Positions 1 to 7,804 of a DNA stretch of 64,000 bases are shown here, piece after piece (the first letter of the stretch is position 1; every line of letters begins with the position of its first letter). Both the position numbers and the translations under genes were made by a program. Source of the DNA: Clostridiales bacterium (GTDB lineage Bacteria > Bacillota > Clostridia > Christensenellales > Pumilibacteraceae); the NCBI GenBank assembly GCA_022508445.1, contig JAFLVG010000005.1, positions 1-64,000 of the forward strand, written 5' to 3'. The notes beneath the pieces are model-generated. The model searched no databases and had not been told where the DNA came from. It saw nothing but the letters and a program-made list of their open reading frames with translations.

Positions 1-92
1 ACCTGTTCACATTCCGAACACAGAAGTTAAGCCCTATGGAGCCGATGGTACCTGTCTGGTGACGGACCGGGAGAGTAGGTAGCTGCCGCATT
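1..92 (+). rRNA. rrf: 5S ribosomal RNA, 3' part
   Basis: The window opens inside a 5S rRNA. The segment ATTCCGAACACAGAAGTTAA and the following GAGAGTAGGTAGCTGCCGC are the conserved core and 3' side of bacterial 5S. Roughly the first 25-30 bases lie upstream of the window, so this is partial. It is followed within ten bases by a terminator, suggesting it is the last gene of an rRNA operon. The exact 3' end (about 90-92) is estimated. Confidence 0.93.
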
Positions 93-97
93 TCACT

Positions 98-128
98 AAA
101 AGACATCTCAAACGAGATGTCTTTTTCT
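98..128 (+). terminator. Rho-independent terminator after 5S rRNA
   Basis: A perfect AGACATCTC/GAGATGTCT stem with an AAAC loop is followed by TTTTTCTTTT. It sits directly after the 5S gene and should end the rRNA transcript. The following bases to about 320 hold no gene that I can support, only repeat-like sequence. Confidence 0.9.
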
Positions 129-323
129 TTTACAATTTTGCGGTGGTTTGCCTAAAAGAAGATGAGATTCCTTCACTGCGTTCGGAATAGCCTTCGGCTG
201 TTGCGTAGGACAAAAAAGTAAATTGTCTTGTCTTTCCGAGCATTTTTGCCCGCCGAAAAATCTCAACCGTTAGGCGCTTTGCGCCCACATCTTGAATCTT
301 CGCTATTACTTCTTAACTAAATT

Positions 324-482
324 TTACCAGTCTTCTTTAATATACCTTGACGGCTGTTTAACGTCGTCGTAGAAATCGTCGTATATTTCCTTGGCGGACT
401 TGCGCGAAGTGGGGAAATCCTCTTGTTCGAAGGCGTCCTCGTCGGCATTTTCGGATATTCGCATAAGTTCGAGATTTGTCAT
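324..482 (-). CDS. Small acidic protein of unknown function (52 aa)
   Basis: This ORF is too short for the supplied track. It reads MTNLELMRISENADEDAFEQ and ends in a tyrosine/aspartate-rich tail closing with RYIKEDW. It has no signal peptide, membrane segment or recognisable motif. Support for it being real is a promoter on the same strand with correct spacing (TTGCTA-17-TATAAT) whose -10 box ends nine bases before the ATG, which implies a leaderless or nearly leaderless mRNA. It is divergent from the signal peptidase gene. I do not recognise a family. The coding call rests on the promoter and the sensible amino acid composition. Confidence 0.5.
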   Translation of the reverse strand: MTNLELMRISENADEDAFEQEDFPTSRKSAKEIYDDFYDDVKQPSRYIKEDW

Positions 483-491
483 AACGAGAGT

Positions 492-520
492 ATTATAGCA
501 CGAAGTAAGCGGTGTAGCAA
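492..520 (-). promoter_or_regulatory. Promoter of the 52-aa ORF
   Basis: On the minus strand TTGCTA, a 17-base spacer and TATAAT. The -10 ends nine bases before the ATG at 482, leaving no room for a ribosome binding site. Confidence 0.6.
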
Positions 521-575
521 GCGATTGTACAGGTTAAAAAACTCGCAAATCCGGCAATAAATTTAATAATGTGTA

Positions 576-604
576 TTGACACGGCATAAAATAGATGATA
601 TACT
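576..604 (+). promoter_or_regulatory. Promoter of the signal peptidase gene
   Basis: TTGACA, 17 bases, TATACT. The -10 box ends nine bases before the ATG at 614, so the transcript would start at or just before the start codon. No Shine-Dalgarno sequence is present. Confidence 0.75.
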
Positions 605-613
605 AAACACGAT

Positions 614-2206
614 ATGGCGGAAACGGTTGCACAAAAGGACGCGGAAACTGTCGCGCCGAAAAAGAAAAAAAGCAAAGTGGGGAAAGCGTTTAGAATAGGT
701 GGCGTAATTTTTTTGATCGTCATTCTTTTGGTTTTGATTCTGAACGCGCTCTTGACCATGTTCAAGGACGATTATTATACGACCTTCGGTAATTATCGTC
801 TTTTCTCTATTGTGTCAGATTCAATGGAGGATACAATCCCCAAGGGCAGTATGATTGTGGACAAAAAGCCCAAGAGCGAAGCGGACATCAAGGTCGGCAC
901 CATCATAACGTTCAAGACCAAGAACGGTAAAGAAACCGTGTTGCTCACGCACCGCGTCGTCGCGATAGGCACCGATAGCGACGGTAAAACGGTGTATACG
1001 ACAAAAGGCGACAATGCGAACGGCAACGACTCGTTCAAGCCCCATTTCTCGGATGTCGTGGGCGTATATATCGGCAAGAAATGCGGCTTTTTCGGCTCGT
1101 TCTTCGGCTTTATACAATCATCAATCGGCGTAAGCGTGCTAATCTTGGCGCTGTTCATAATCGTTGTCGCTTGGTTGTTCGTATGGTATGTGGATTACAG
1201 CGACCGTAAAAAGAAACTGCAAACGGCGGCGCTCAAAAAGAGCGCGGAAGCGCTGTCGGAAGTCAATCTGCGCTACGACAACGTGTGCGCTATAACCGCG
1301 GTCATGGACGTTCTCGACATGGTAACCGACGAGAGCGAAAAACGCGCGGACGAGAAAGCAAAGGAAGAACGGCTCAACGAGTTTCTCAAAGCCGAAAGTT
1401 TCGAACTCCCCAAAACTCCCGAAACAGCGGCAATGCTCGATTCAATGCCGGCACCCGATACGCCGGGCGCGCTTGCCGCGGCGCTTTCGACCGGCGCAAG
1501 CCTTCGCCAGGCCGAGGACGGGCAAACGCTTGTTCTGACCACTCTGTCCGGCGACAAAAACATATTGCTTACACCGGTACAGACCGCAGACGGCATCATA
1601 CTTTGCAGACAAGGCGTAAGACTGCGCAGCGATCTCGCGCCCAATATAGAAGACGTCGGCGTCACGAGCATGCCTGCGTCGCCCGAGTTCTTCGAGGGCA
1701 AACCGCTCGAAAAGAACGTCGAGTATCCAGAACTGCCTCAACCGGCAAAAGCGCTCGGACCGGAAGCCTTGCTCGGCGCAGGTGCGCAAGCGCCCGATAA
1801 GGACAGACAGTTGCTTGCGAGCGGTGACAACTCGCATAGCGCGTATGCGAAGTACAGAGAATATTCGGCACAGCTCGAACTTCGTCAGGCCGAACAGTTA
1901 AGCGATTTGCTTGCCGGCACCGCTCCGTTGACGCCCGAAGAGCAAGTCAAAGTCGCGGAGTATAAAGCCGCGCACAAAAAACAGCCCAAGCCCAAAAAAC
2001 CGAGAACGGAAGAGCAGAAGGCAAAGGCAAAGGCGGCGGCGGAACGCAAATTGGCGGAGCAAGAAGAATTGCTCAATTCGCTCAGTCCGAGCGACAGAGA
2101 ACTGTATCTGACCGAACAGAAGCTCGCCAAATCCCGCTCCGCGGCAATCCGCAAGCTGAAACGCATAGAATCGGACAGAAAGATTTTGGAAAGAATAGAA
2201 GAGTAA
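614..2206 (+). CDS. sipW: ER-type signal peptidase I (SipW-like) with a long C-terminal tail
   Basis: Predicted membrane serine protease that removes signal peptides from exported proteins. A transmembrane segment (about residues 28-50) is followed by the catalytic domain with VSDSM (Ser70) and LTHRV, so His113 stands where bacterial enzymes have lysine. KGDNAN near 131-136 is the third conserved box. This Ser/His arrangement is that of the S26B group, which in Firmicutes includes SipW, the peptidase dedicated to TasA-type proteins. A second membrane segment lies at about 170-193. Unusually, some 335 more residues follow, rich in Ala, Glu and Lys, with proline-rich stretches and a likely coiled coil at the end; by topology these would be cytoplasmic. 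The gene stands just upstream of four SFAKW proteins that are its probable substrates. The start is the only one that includes the first membrane segment. The symbol marks the family, not proven orthology. Confidence 0.88.
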   Translation: MAETVAQKDAETVAPKKKKSKVGKAFRIGGVIFLIVILLVLILNALLTMFKDDYYTTFGNYRLFSIVSDSMEDTIPKGSMIVDKKPKSEADIKVGTIITFKTKNGKETVLLTHRVVAIGTDSDGKTVYTTKGDNANGNDSFKPHFSDVVGVYIGKKCGFFGSFFGFIQSSIGVSVLILALFIIVVAWLFVWYVDYSDRKKKLQTAALKKSAEALSEVNLRYDNVCAITAVMDVLDMVTDESEKRADEKAKEERLNEFLKAESFELPKTPETAAMLDSMPAPDTPGALAAALSTGASLRQAEDGQTLVLTTLSGDKNILLTPVQTADGIILCRQGVRLRSDLAPNIEDVGVTSMPASPEFFEGKPLEKNVEYPELPQPAKALGPEALLGAGAQAPDKDRQLLASGDNSHSAYAKYREYSAQLELRQAEQLSDLLAGTAPLTPEEQVKVAEYKAAHKKQPKPKKPRTEEQKAKAKAAAERKLAEQEELLNSLSPSDRELYLTEQKLAKSRSAAIRKLKRIESDRKILERIEE

Positions 2207-2216
2207 TAAAACGAAT

Positions 2217-2247
2217 CAAAAAAGCACGGCACGTCGTGCTTTTTTTG
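2217..2247 (+). terminator. Terminator after the signal peptidase gene
   Basis: AAAGCACGGCACGTCGTGCTTTTTTT: an AGCACG/CGTGCT stem followed by seven T. It separates the peptidase transcript from the SFAKW genes, which have their own promoter at 2449. Confidence 0.85.
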
Positions 2248-2315
2248 CATTGACGTGCGAGTTTCAACCACCACTAATCATTCTGTCCGGAGCGCGTCAG
2301 TGCGTTTTTTGCCCG

Positions 2316-2393
2316 TCGGAGAAATCAAGGCGTAGCCGTACACTTTATCACGCGGTGCAAGCGTCCGGATCCCTCGACTGCGATCGGGATGAC
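2316..2393 (+). repeat. Dispersed intergenic repeat, copy A
   Basis: Contains CGGAGAAATCAAGGCG and, in the other half, GGATCCCTCGACTGCG followed by CGGGATGAC. The same word pairs recur in intergenic regions near 5957, 7540, 9510, 12380 and 48740, always outside genes. The two halves resemble an imperfect palindrome. No protein is encoded. Confidence 0.7.
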
Positions 2394-2448
2394 AGGATAA
2401 CGTTGCCTTTTTGCGGCTAATTTTCCGCAAACTTTTTTAAAATAGGTA

Positions 2449-2477
2449 TTGACAAGTGAGCATACTTGCTATATAAT
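2449..2477 (+). promoter_or_regulatory. Consensus promoter of the SFAKW gene cluster
   Basis: Perfect TTGACA, 17 bases, perfect TATAAT. It lies 41 bases before the start of the 927-aa surface protein and is the only strong promoter I find before the three small SFAKW genes. Confidence 0.9.
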
Positions 2478-2518
2478 GAATATACATGTAAACAGGCTAA
2501 TGGGAATGATGGGGGAAG

Positions 2519-5302
2519 ATGGAACGCACGTGTCGTCTTAAAACTGTTATATTAGCGACAATTGTTTGCGTGGTAATGCTTATTGCCGCGGCTTTTTCCG
2601 TGTCATACGCCAAGTGGAATGCAACAGAAAGTGCCGAAATCGAAGTCAATGATAGCGTTGTCGGGCAGTTTTATGTTGATTATCCCGCACCGACTTACGA
2701 CTATCATATAACAGTTGTATTTAGTGATAAGAAAACATACGAAGCCTACATCACTTGCAAGGAAACCTATGTTAATATATGGCTTTACAATACAGCTAAC
2801 GGCGATAAGAATTACACTGGCGGTACTTGGCCGGGGTTAAAACTCGAAAAAGAAAACATTATAAGGGTAAGCGACGTTAGCTCTACTAACCGTAGCGGGT
2901 TTAAATTGAACTTTTCATTCAATTCATCAGCTTCTACGCAAACGACGGATTTACTTTTCAATAATGTATTTAAAGACGCATTTTCAACTGTTACCTTGAC
3001 AAAAACGGGTACCGGGAAAAATGATGTGACATTTACATCCACGGCTCAAACATCATCTCCGGTAGAACAGACGGTGCGCACAGTAACCGCTACAGGAACA
3101 AATGCTTATCACAATTATGTAAGTGTTTCGCGCATAGGCGGAAAGGGCGCGACTATAGCGTATATCAACTTTGGCGTAACTTCGACGAACGACCTTGATA
3201 AATCGATCGAAAGTTTTTCTGTTACTCGCACACTCACAGACGCAAACGGCAATCCCCAAGCCGGCTCGACAGAGGCAGTCAAAGTATATAACGATCCCAC
3301 AGGAAAATCATTAGACGAAATTAATTATATTGATGGATCAAAAGATACAGACCCCGGCGTAAAAGACAACAATAATGTCATGCCTAACTATGTACTTAAC
3401 GGTACATATATTATGCTGTATTTCAACACAGGCGCAAACCAATACTATGCGCTTGATGTGGTTATAGAAACACAGTCATTAGTGACCTTCACGCTGACCG
3501 CTACCGTTACCGATGTTGACAAGCGTAACAGGTTCCAGGATGGATACGGATATCCTTACGGCTATTATTTGGGCGGCGAATTCAGCGGCGTAAATATGTG
3601 GGAACCTCGAAGAGCCGCGCGACTCACAGCGGCCCATACCGTTGAAAACGACTTTAAGAATTTATCGTATGTGGATGACGGCGTAACGGTTTATCAAGAC
3701 GTGCCAAAGTATATAGACGTGTCCATAGATATAGAGCTTGCTGCCGCAAACGACACGCTCAAACTGTATCGTGTTGGCTCGGACGGCAAGTACTCAGGAG
3801 GTGAAAAACCCTCACTGTGGTTTATTCCGAGAAATATATACAAGAACTATTCCGGCGGTGCAGGTGCTGACGGTACCGACCTCTTTAATAAGGATATGAA
3901 TATTATTATTCGCACTCCCGGTATTTACAGGCTTAGGTTTGTCGGCAATATTCAATACAGGGATAGAGACGTTAACGGCAACACAAGCAAGAGCAACGGC
4001 GTATTTGCCTATGACCGTGAAGATAATGTGTTCATGTCGGAAGACCAATATAATGCGCTCTCTACAAGCCAAAAAAATTCGACAATAAAAGACGAGAGCC
4101 GCGGAGTTTCCGAATTGCGCTATGTCACACTCGGCAACTGGAACGGCGTTGTTGAATATCTTTACGTTACAAGATTAAATGACAGCTCTACATTCTCCGA
4201 AGTTAACGTAACATTCGATCCGGACGGAGGCACTATTTCCGGCGTAACAGACTGGACGGAAAAAGTCACATGGGGTAGTACATTAAATAGCACGGGTATT
4301 ATAAGCAAAACGCCTACGCGCACAGACGGCAAGACTTTTGACGGATGGTATGATTCTAATAACGTTAAATACACCAAGGACACGGTTATAGCTCCGTCTA
4401 CAAGCACGCTTACATTAACCGCGAAGTACAAAGACGCATCAAAAATATATACAATCACGTTTAACGCAAACGGAGGTTCGGTGAGCCCGACATCGAGTCA
4501 AACAGGTGCCGACGGTAAGCTTACGTCTTTGCCTACTCCCACACGAGATTATTATACATTTGACGGTTGGTATCCTTCGACAACTGGTGGCACTAAAATT
4601 ACGACTGATAAGATTTATGATGGTGATACAGAGATATACGCACGTTGGACGGCAAGATACGTTATGGTAAACGGCAACACCGTAACTGATCTATCAGGTA
4701 GCGGTTCTACTTACAGTGCATCTCAGAAATATTTCTCGACGAATACAACTATTTATTTCTATTACGGCGATAGTAAGTTTACTTTGACAAGACAAACGCA
4801 GGCCTCTACAATTACAGTTTACACTAATTACGTAACGACTGTTTCGGCCGGATGGTACAAATTCACGTTATCAAGCGTTAACACTAGCACCATGAAGGCT
4901 ACGGTCAAGTCTGAATTTACGGTTGGCACATCGTCTTCTGTTGGCACGGGTAAAGTTACGGTAGAAGTAAACGGCAACTGGGGCGGCGGAGGCGGCGGTA
5001 CTTGGTCCGGACGTGCCGTGGCTAGTGGCATATCGAGTGGCACATATACACTGTCTTTCTATATTCCTAAATCAACCCAGTTTAAGATACACTCTTATGG
5101 TGGCAATACAGAAGGTTGGTATGGATATAATTCAGGAAAGCATAGCGGACTTAATCTATGGGAGTACGGCAGTGGAGGTAACTGGTGGAACGGCGATAAT
5201 GGTGGTATTTATACTTTTAAAGTAACGATAGACAGCACAGGTAATACAAGCGATTTGGAATTCATCGGGTTTGTTGCAACCACTAGTGTTTCGGATAGTT
5301 AA
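2519..5302 (+). CDS. Large secreted SFAKW-family protein with InlB-type repeats
   Basis: A 927-residue exported protein. The N-terminus has a basic start, a hydrophobic stretch (about 9-28) and then SVSYAKW (residues 29-33 SYAKW), matching the SFAKW motif at the same place in the next three genes; this looks like a SipW-dependent-type leader. The middle is low-similarity beta-rich sequence. Two Listeria-Bacteroides (InlB B) repeats follow at about 560-645 and 648-710, each with a G-G-x-[VI] start and FDGWY core. The C-terminal 200 residues are Gly-, Ser- and Thr-rich with aromatic clusters such as GGNWWNGDNGG and may bind carbohydrate; that is a guess. No LPxTG or C-terminal anchor is seen. 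A GGGGGAAG ribosome site abuts the ATG. Likely the large or adhesive component of the surface system built by the neighbours. Confidence 0.72.
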   Translation: MERTCRLKTVILATIVCVVMLIAAAFSVSYAKWNATESAEIEVNDSVVGQFYVDYPAPTYDYHITVVFSDKKTYEAYITCKETYVNIWLYNTANGDKNYTGGTWPGLKLEKENIIRVSDVSSTNRSGFKLNFSFNSSASTQTTDLLFNNVFKDAFSTVTLTKTGTGKNDVTFTSTAQTSSPVEQTVRTVTATGTNAYHNYVSVSRIGGKGATIAYINFGVTSTNDLDKSIESFSVTRTLTDANGNPQAGSTEAVKVYNDPTGKSLDEINYIDGSKDTDPGVKDNNNVMPNYVLNGTYIMLYFNTGANQYYALDVVIETQSLVTFTLTATVTDVDKRNRFQDGYGYPYGYYLGGEFSGVNMWEPRRAARLTAAHTVENDFKNLSYVDDGVTVYQDVPKYIDVSIDIELAAANDTLKLYRVGSDGKYSGGEKPSLWFIPRNIYKNYSGGAGADGTDLFNKDMNIIIRTPGIYRLRFVGNIQYRDRDVNGNTSKSNGVFAYDREDNVFMSEDQYNALSTSQKNSTIKDESRGVSELRYVTLGNWNGVVEYLYVTRLNDSSTFSEVNVTFDPDGGTISGVTDWTEKVTWGSTLNSTGIISKTPTRTDGKTFDGWYDSNNVKYTKDTVIAPSTSTLTLTAKYKDASKIYTITFNANGGSVSPTSSQTGADGKLTSLPTPTRDYYTFDGWYPSTTGGTKITTDKIYDGDTEIYARWTARYVMVNGNTVTDLSGSGSTYSASQKYFSTNTTIYFYYGDSKFTLTRQTQASTITVYTNYVTTVSAGWYKFTLSSVNTSTMKATVKSEFTVGTSSSVGTGKVTVEVNGNWGGGGGGTWSGRAVASGISSGTYTLSFYIPKSTQFKIHSYGGNTEGWYGYNSGKHSGLNLWEYGSGGNWWNGDNGGIYTFKVTIDSTGNTSDLEFIGFVATTSVSDS

Positions 5303-5411
5303 CCCAATCGCAAAGCTGTAAAAAACGTGGTTTCCATCTCGTAAATCCAGTGCACATTAAATAATAGCAAACCAACAAACAACACTTCTCCCAAAGGAGT
5401 ATGACGAAATC

Positions 5412-5939
5412 TTGAAACGTTCAGCCAAAATCTTAATAGTCGCGCTGGCAATAGCCATTGTATTCGGAATTGGTACAGTGTCTTTTGCCAAGTGGACGGT
5501 CGCGAGTTCTTCCACTGCTACGGCTGAGGGTCCTACGGGCAAGGTAAACACCGTCGGCAATGTTGTTGTTACGGTTACGAGTGGCGGCTCGGGTTCGTCA
5601 ACAAACAAAAATATAAAAATGAACAAACTGCTCCCATACGACAATAACGACATACAAGGTACCAAATATTGGCAGTTTTCTGTTTCTGTTACCGGCAATG
5701 CCGGAGATGTAAATGTCACCTTAACGGGTGCGATAGATTGCGACACTTCGGTTGCTAAGCTTTACTTCTCACAAACCGCACCGGGCGCTACTGCTTCAAC
5801 CAACGAGCTTCCTAACGGCACGGATAAGTCGATTACTTTATCCAATAATCAAGCCACTGTGTACGTCTATATGATAGCTTACAGCGTAGCCGCAATGAAT
5901 ACCGATATATCGCTTACATTCACCGCAACTGCCGCATAA
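5412..5939 (+). CDS. Small secreted SFAKW protein 1, TasA/camelysin-like
   Basis: A 175-residue exported protein that starts at TTG: AAAGGAG lies 12 bases upstream, and the ATG at 5401 is out of frame and stops at once. The leader has a KR start, a hydrophobic core and GTVSFAKW (SFAKW at 24-28). After a Thr/Ser/Gly-rich stretch with GKVNTVGN, the rest is Thr/Val-rich and predicted beta, ending in TFTATAA with no anchor. The layout (leader, short aromatic motif, then a N-T-x-G segment) parallels TasA and camelysin, whose leaders are cut by SipW. Paralogous to the next two genes mainly in the leader. Function as a fibre or matrix subunit is inferred from this architecture and from the nearby signal peptidase. 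Confidence 0.7.
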   Translation: MKRSAKILIVALAIAIVFGIGTVSFAKWTVASSSTATAEGPTGKVNTVGNVVVTVTSGGSGSSTNKNIKMNKLLPYDNNDIQGTKYWQFSVSVTGNAGDVNVTLTGAIDCDTSVAKLYFSQTAPGATASTNELPNGTDKSITLSNNQATVYVYMIAYSVAAMNTDISLTFTATAA

Positions 5940-5956
5940 AGCACCACCGTTTTTTA

Positions 5957-5985
5957 TCATCCCGAGTGCAGTCGAGGGATCTCCA
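5957..5985 (+). repeat. Dispersed intergenic repeat, copy B
   Basis: TCATCCCGAGTGCAGTCGAGGGATCTCC is the complement-oriented half of the repeat seen at 2368-2393. It lies between two SFAKW genes, in a 146-base gap that otherwise holds A/T-rich sequence and the ribosome site of the next gene. Confidence 0.65.
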
Positions 5986-6085
5986 CCTTAACGGCGAAAG
6001 CCAACACAACGGTTTTAATGGGTTCATGACCCAATAAAATAAAAATTAAAAAATAAAAAAATTTCTTAAAAGGAGAAAACAAATC

Positions 6086-6643
6086 ATGAAAAAGTCAATC
6101 AAAGCTCTTATCGTCGCGGCATCGGTCGCCGCAGTCGCAGGCATCGGCGCAGTCTCGTTCGCAAAGTGGGAAGCAGGCAACGCCGCCACTAAAACAGCTA
6201 CGGGTAATACTGGCTCTATCAACACAATCGGAACCTTGACGGTCACACCTACAAGCGCTTCCGGCAGTGTTGCTGACACGATAACGATGAATGCCTTGTA
6301 CCCCGTAGACCAAGGCGGCACTTATCTTACATACTGGGAGTTTGACATTGAAGTAACGGGTGAGGGCGAGCAAACCTTAACAGTTCAAGCTACTTATTCG
6401 GCAGGCACAAGTGGCAAAGCACAAGGCACAGGCGTTATATACTATGCCAAATCTGCTCCTCAGGGCGCTACTGTCGCCGGCGCACAGGATATTTCATCGG
6501 CGCAGACAGTTGATTTGCAAAAGGGTGATAATAAATATACGGCGAAAGTATACATCTACTTTACAAATACCGCAGAAACTTTGGATATGATGGGTGGAAG
6601 CATTACGGTGACATTCACTGCGTCCGCTAAAACTACTGCCTAA
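6086..6643 (+). CDS. Small secreted SFAKW protein 2, TasA/camelysin-like
   Basis: A 185-residue exported protein with AAAAGGAGA upstream of ATG. The leader MKKSIKALIVAAS is nearly identical to that of the next gene and ends in GAVSFAKW (SFAKW at 24-28), followed by a Thr-rich stretch with GSINTIGTL. The mature part is beta-rich with few charges and closes in TFTASAKTTA, much like the 175-aa neighbour's TFTATAA. No membrane anchor or sortase signal. The strong leader conservation against divergent bodies suggests recent duplication or selection on recognition by one signal peptidase. Probable structural subunit; experimental role unknown. Confidence 0.7.
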   Translation: MKKSIKALIVAASVAAVAGIGAVSFAKWEAGNAATKTATGNTGSINTIGTLTVTPTSASGSVADTITMNALYPVDQGGTYLTYWEFDIEVTGEGEQTLTVQATYSAGTSGKAQGTGVIYYAKSAPQGATVAGAQDISSAQTVDLQKGDNKYTAKVYIYFTNTAETLDMMGGSITVTFTASAKTTA

Positions 6644-6788
6644 ATCTCACACACTCACTCACACGAAAGAAAAATTAAGTAATAGTGTTTCGATTTCATA
6701 TCGTTACATAAGTTTTTAATGCCACGCGGCAGGGCGCGTCGGCTTAAAATAAAAATTTAAATTTTCTTATAAGGAGAAAGTAAAAATC

Positions 6789-7349
6789 ATGAAAAAGAAA
6801 GTAAAAGCCCTCGTTGTTGCGGCTTCCGTTGCCGCAATTGCAGGCATCGGCGCAGTTTCGTTCGCAAAATGGGATGCAGGCTCGAAAAACGTACAGTCAA
6901 CAACGGGTAACGAACTCGGTACCGTATCCGTTTTAAAATTCGGCGAAACAACTATTCAAAACATAACCGGATTAAAGCCTCTGGATCAGGATGCGTCAAT
7001 AACGGCAAGTAATTATGTGAAAGTAGAATTCGACATTGTGGCGTCGGAAGGCTATGGATTTACAGATTTCAAACTTACCGTCGGTGTCAGTGCGATAAGT
7101 ATGACATCTTCTAAATTGACCGGCGACAATAATACGAAAGATAGCGGTATATTTGTCAGCAAAACTGCCCCTAATGCTTTGGCTGACACTAAACAAGATT
7201 CGTATGAGCTTACATATACGATTGGTACCGACGCGTCTTCCGGAAAATATGCGCTTTATGTGTGGTTGCAGTCTGATGATATAGGGGATATGGGGAAGAC
7301 ATTCACCCTTACATACACTCTCTCTGACGGCTCTTCTGCCAAAGTCTAA
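6789..7349 (+). CDS. Small secreted SFAKW protein 3, TasA/camelysin-like
   Basis: A 186-residue exported protein preceded by AAGGAGAAAG. Leader MKKKVKALVVAAS, hydrophobic core and GAVSFAKW with SFAKW again at 24-28, then a short Asn/Thr-rich segment and a beta-rich body containing a YALYVWLQSDD stretch comparable with VYIYF and VYVYM in the two preceding proteins. It ends without an anchor. It is last in the cluster; a GC-rich hairpin follows 145 bases later. Same inferred role as its neighbours. Confidence 0.7.
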   Translation: MKKKVKALVVAASVAAIAGIGAVSFAKWDAGSKNVQSTTGNELGTVSVLKFGETTIQNITGLKPLDQDASITASNYVKVEFDIVASEGYGFTDFKLTVGVSAISMTSSKLTGDNNTKDSGIFVSKTAPNALADTKQDSYELTYTIGTDASSGKYALYVWLQSDDIGDMGKTFTLTYTLSDGSSAKV

Positions 7350-7494
7350 TTCCATCCATACAAAAGCCGATTTCATCTTTTAATACTCCAATCTGTGATA
7401 CCGATACATAAAGGTATAAATAATTGAATACATGCTTGTTTGCGCCTGTGGGCGTAACAGCGAAATATGCGCTTGCCCTGCGCGCAAAACAATC

Positions 7495-7527
7495 ATCGAG
7501 CCGACCGCGAAAGCGGTCGGCTCGATT
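7495..7527 (+). terminator. Long GC-rich hairpin ending the SFAKW cluster
   Basis: ATCGAGCCGACCGC, loop GAAA, GCGGTCGGCTCGAT: a perfect 14-bp stem with a GNRA tetraloop, followed by TTATT. Strong structure but a weak T-tract, so it may act as terminator or as a 3' stabiliser. It is the only such structure between the SFAKW genes and the next promoter. Confidence 0.7.
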
Positions 7528-7539
7528 TATTATCCCAAT

Positions 7540-7690
7540 AATTTCGACCGAAGCGAGCAATCCCGACCACCACCCATCATTTCGACCGAAGCGAGCTTGC
7601 GAGCGTAGCGGAGAAATCAAGCGAAGCGCAATAAATTATTATGCGGCGCATAGCGCCTAGATCCCTCGCCGCTACTCGGGATGATGGGGC
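7540..7690 (+). repeat. Dispersed intergenic repeat, copy C (double)
   Basis: Holds TTTCGACCGAAGCGAGC twice (near 7540 and 7579), then GCGTAGCGGAGAAATCAAGCG and GATCCCTCGCCGCTACTCGGGATGATG. This is the fullest copy of the intergenic repeat family. No coding potential; small ORFs through it are chance. Confidence 0.75.
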
Positions 7691-7716
7691 GCGAAGCCGC
7701 ACACAATCCATTACAC

Positions 7717-7745
7717 TTGATTTCTTCTGAGTTATATGTTAGAAT
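7717..7745 (+). promoter_or_regulatory. Promoter of the cardiolipin synthase gene
   Basis: TTGATT, 17 bases, TAGAAT, about 60 bases before the start codon. Confidence 0.55.
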
Positions 7746-7804
7746 AACTCAAAACATGTTTTTATCTTTTCGCATATATAAAACGGGCGAGAATTGCGTA
7801 AAAC

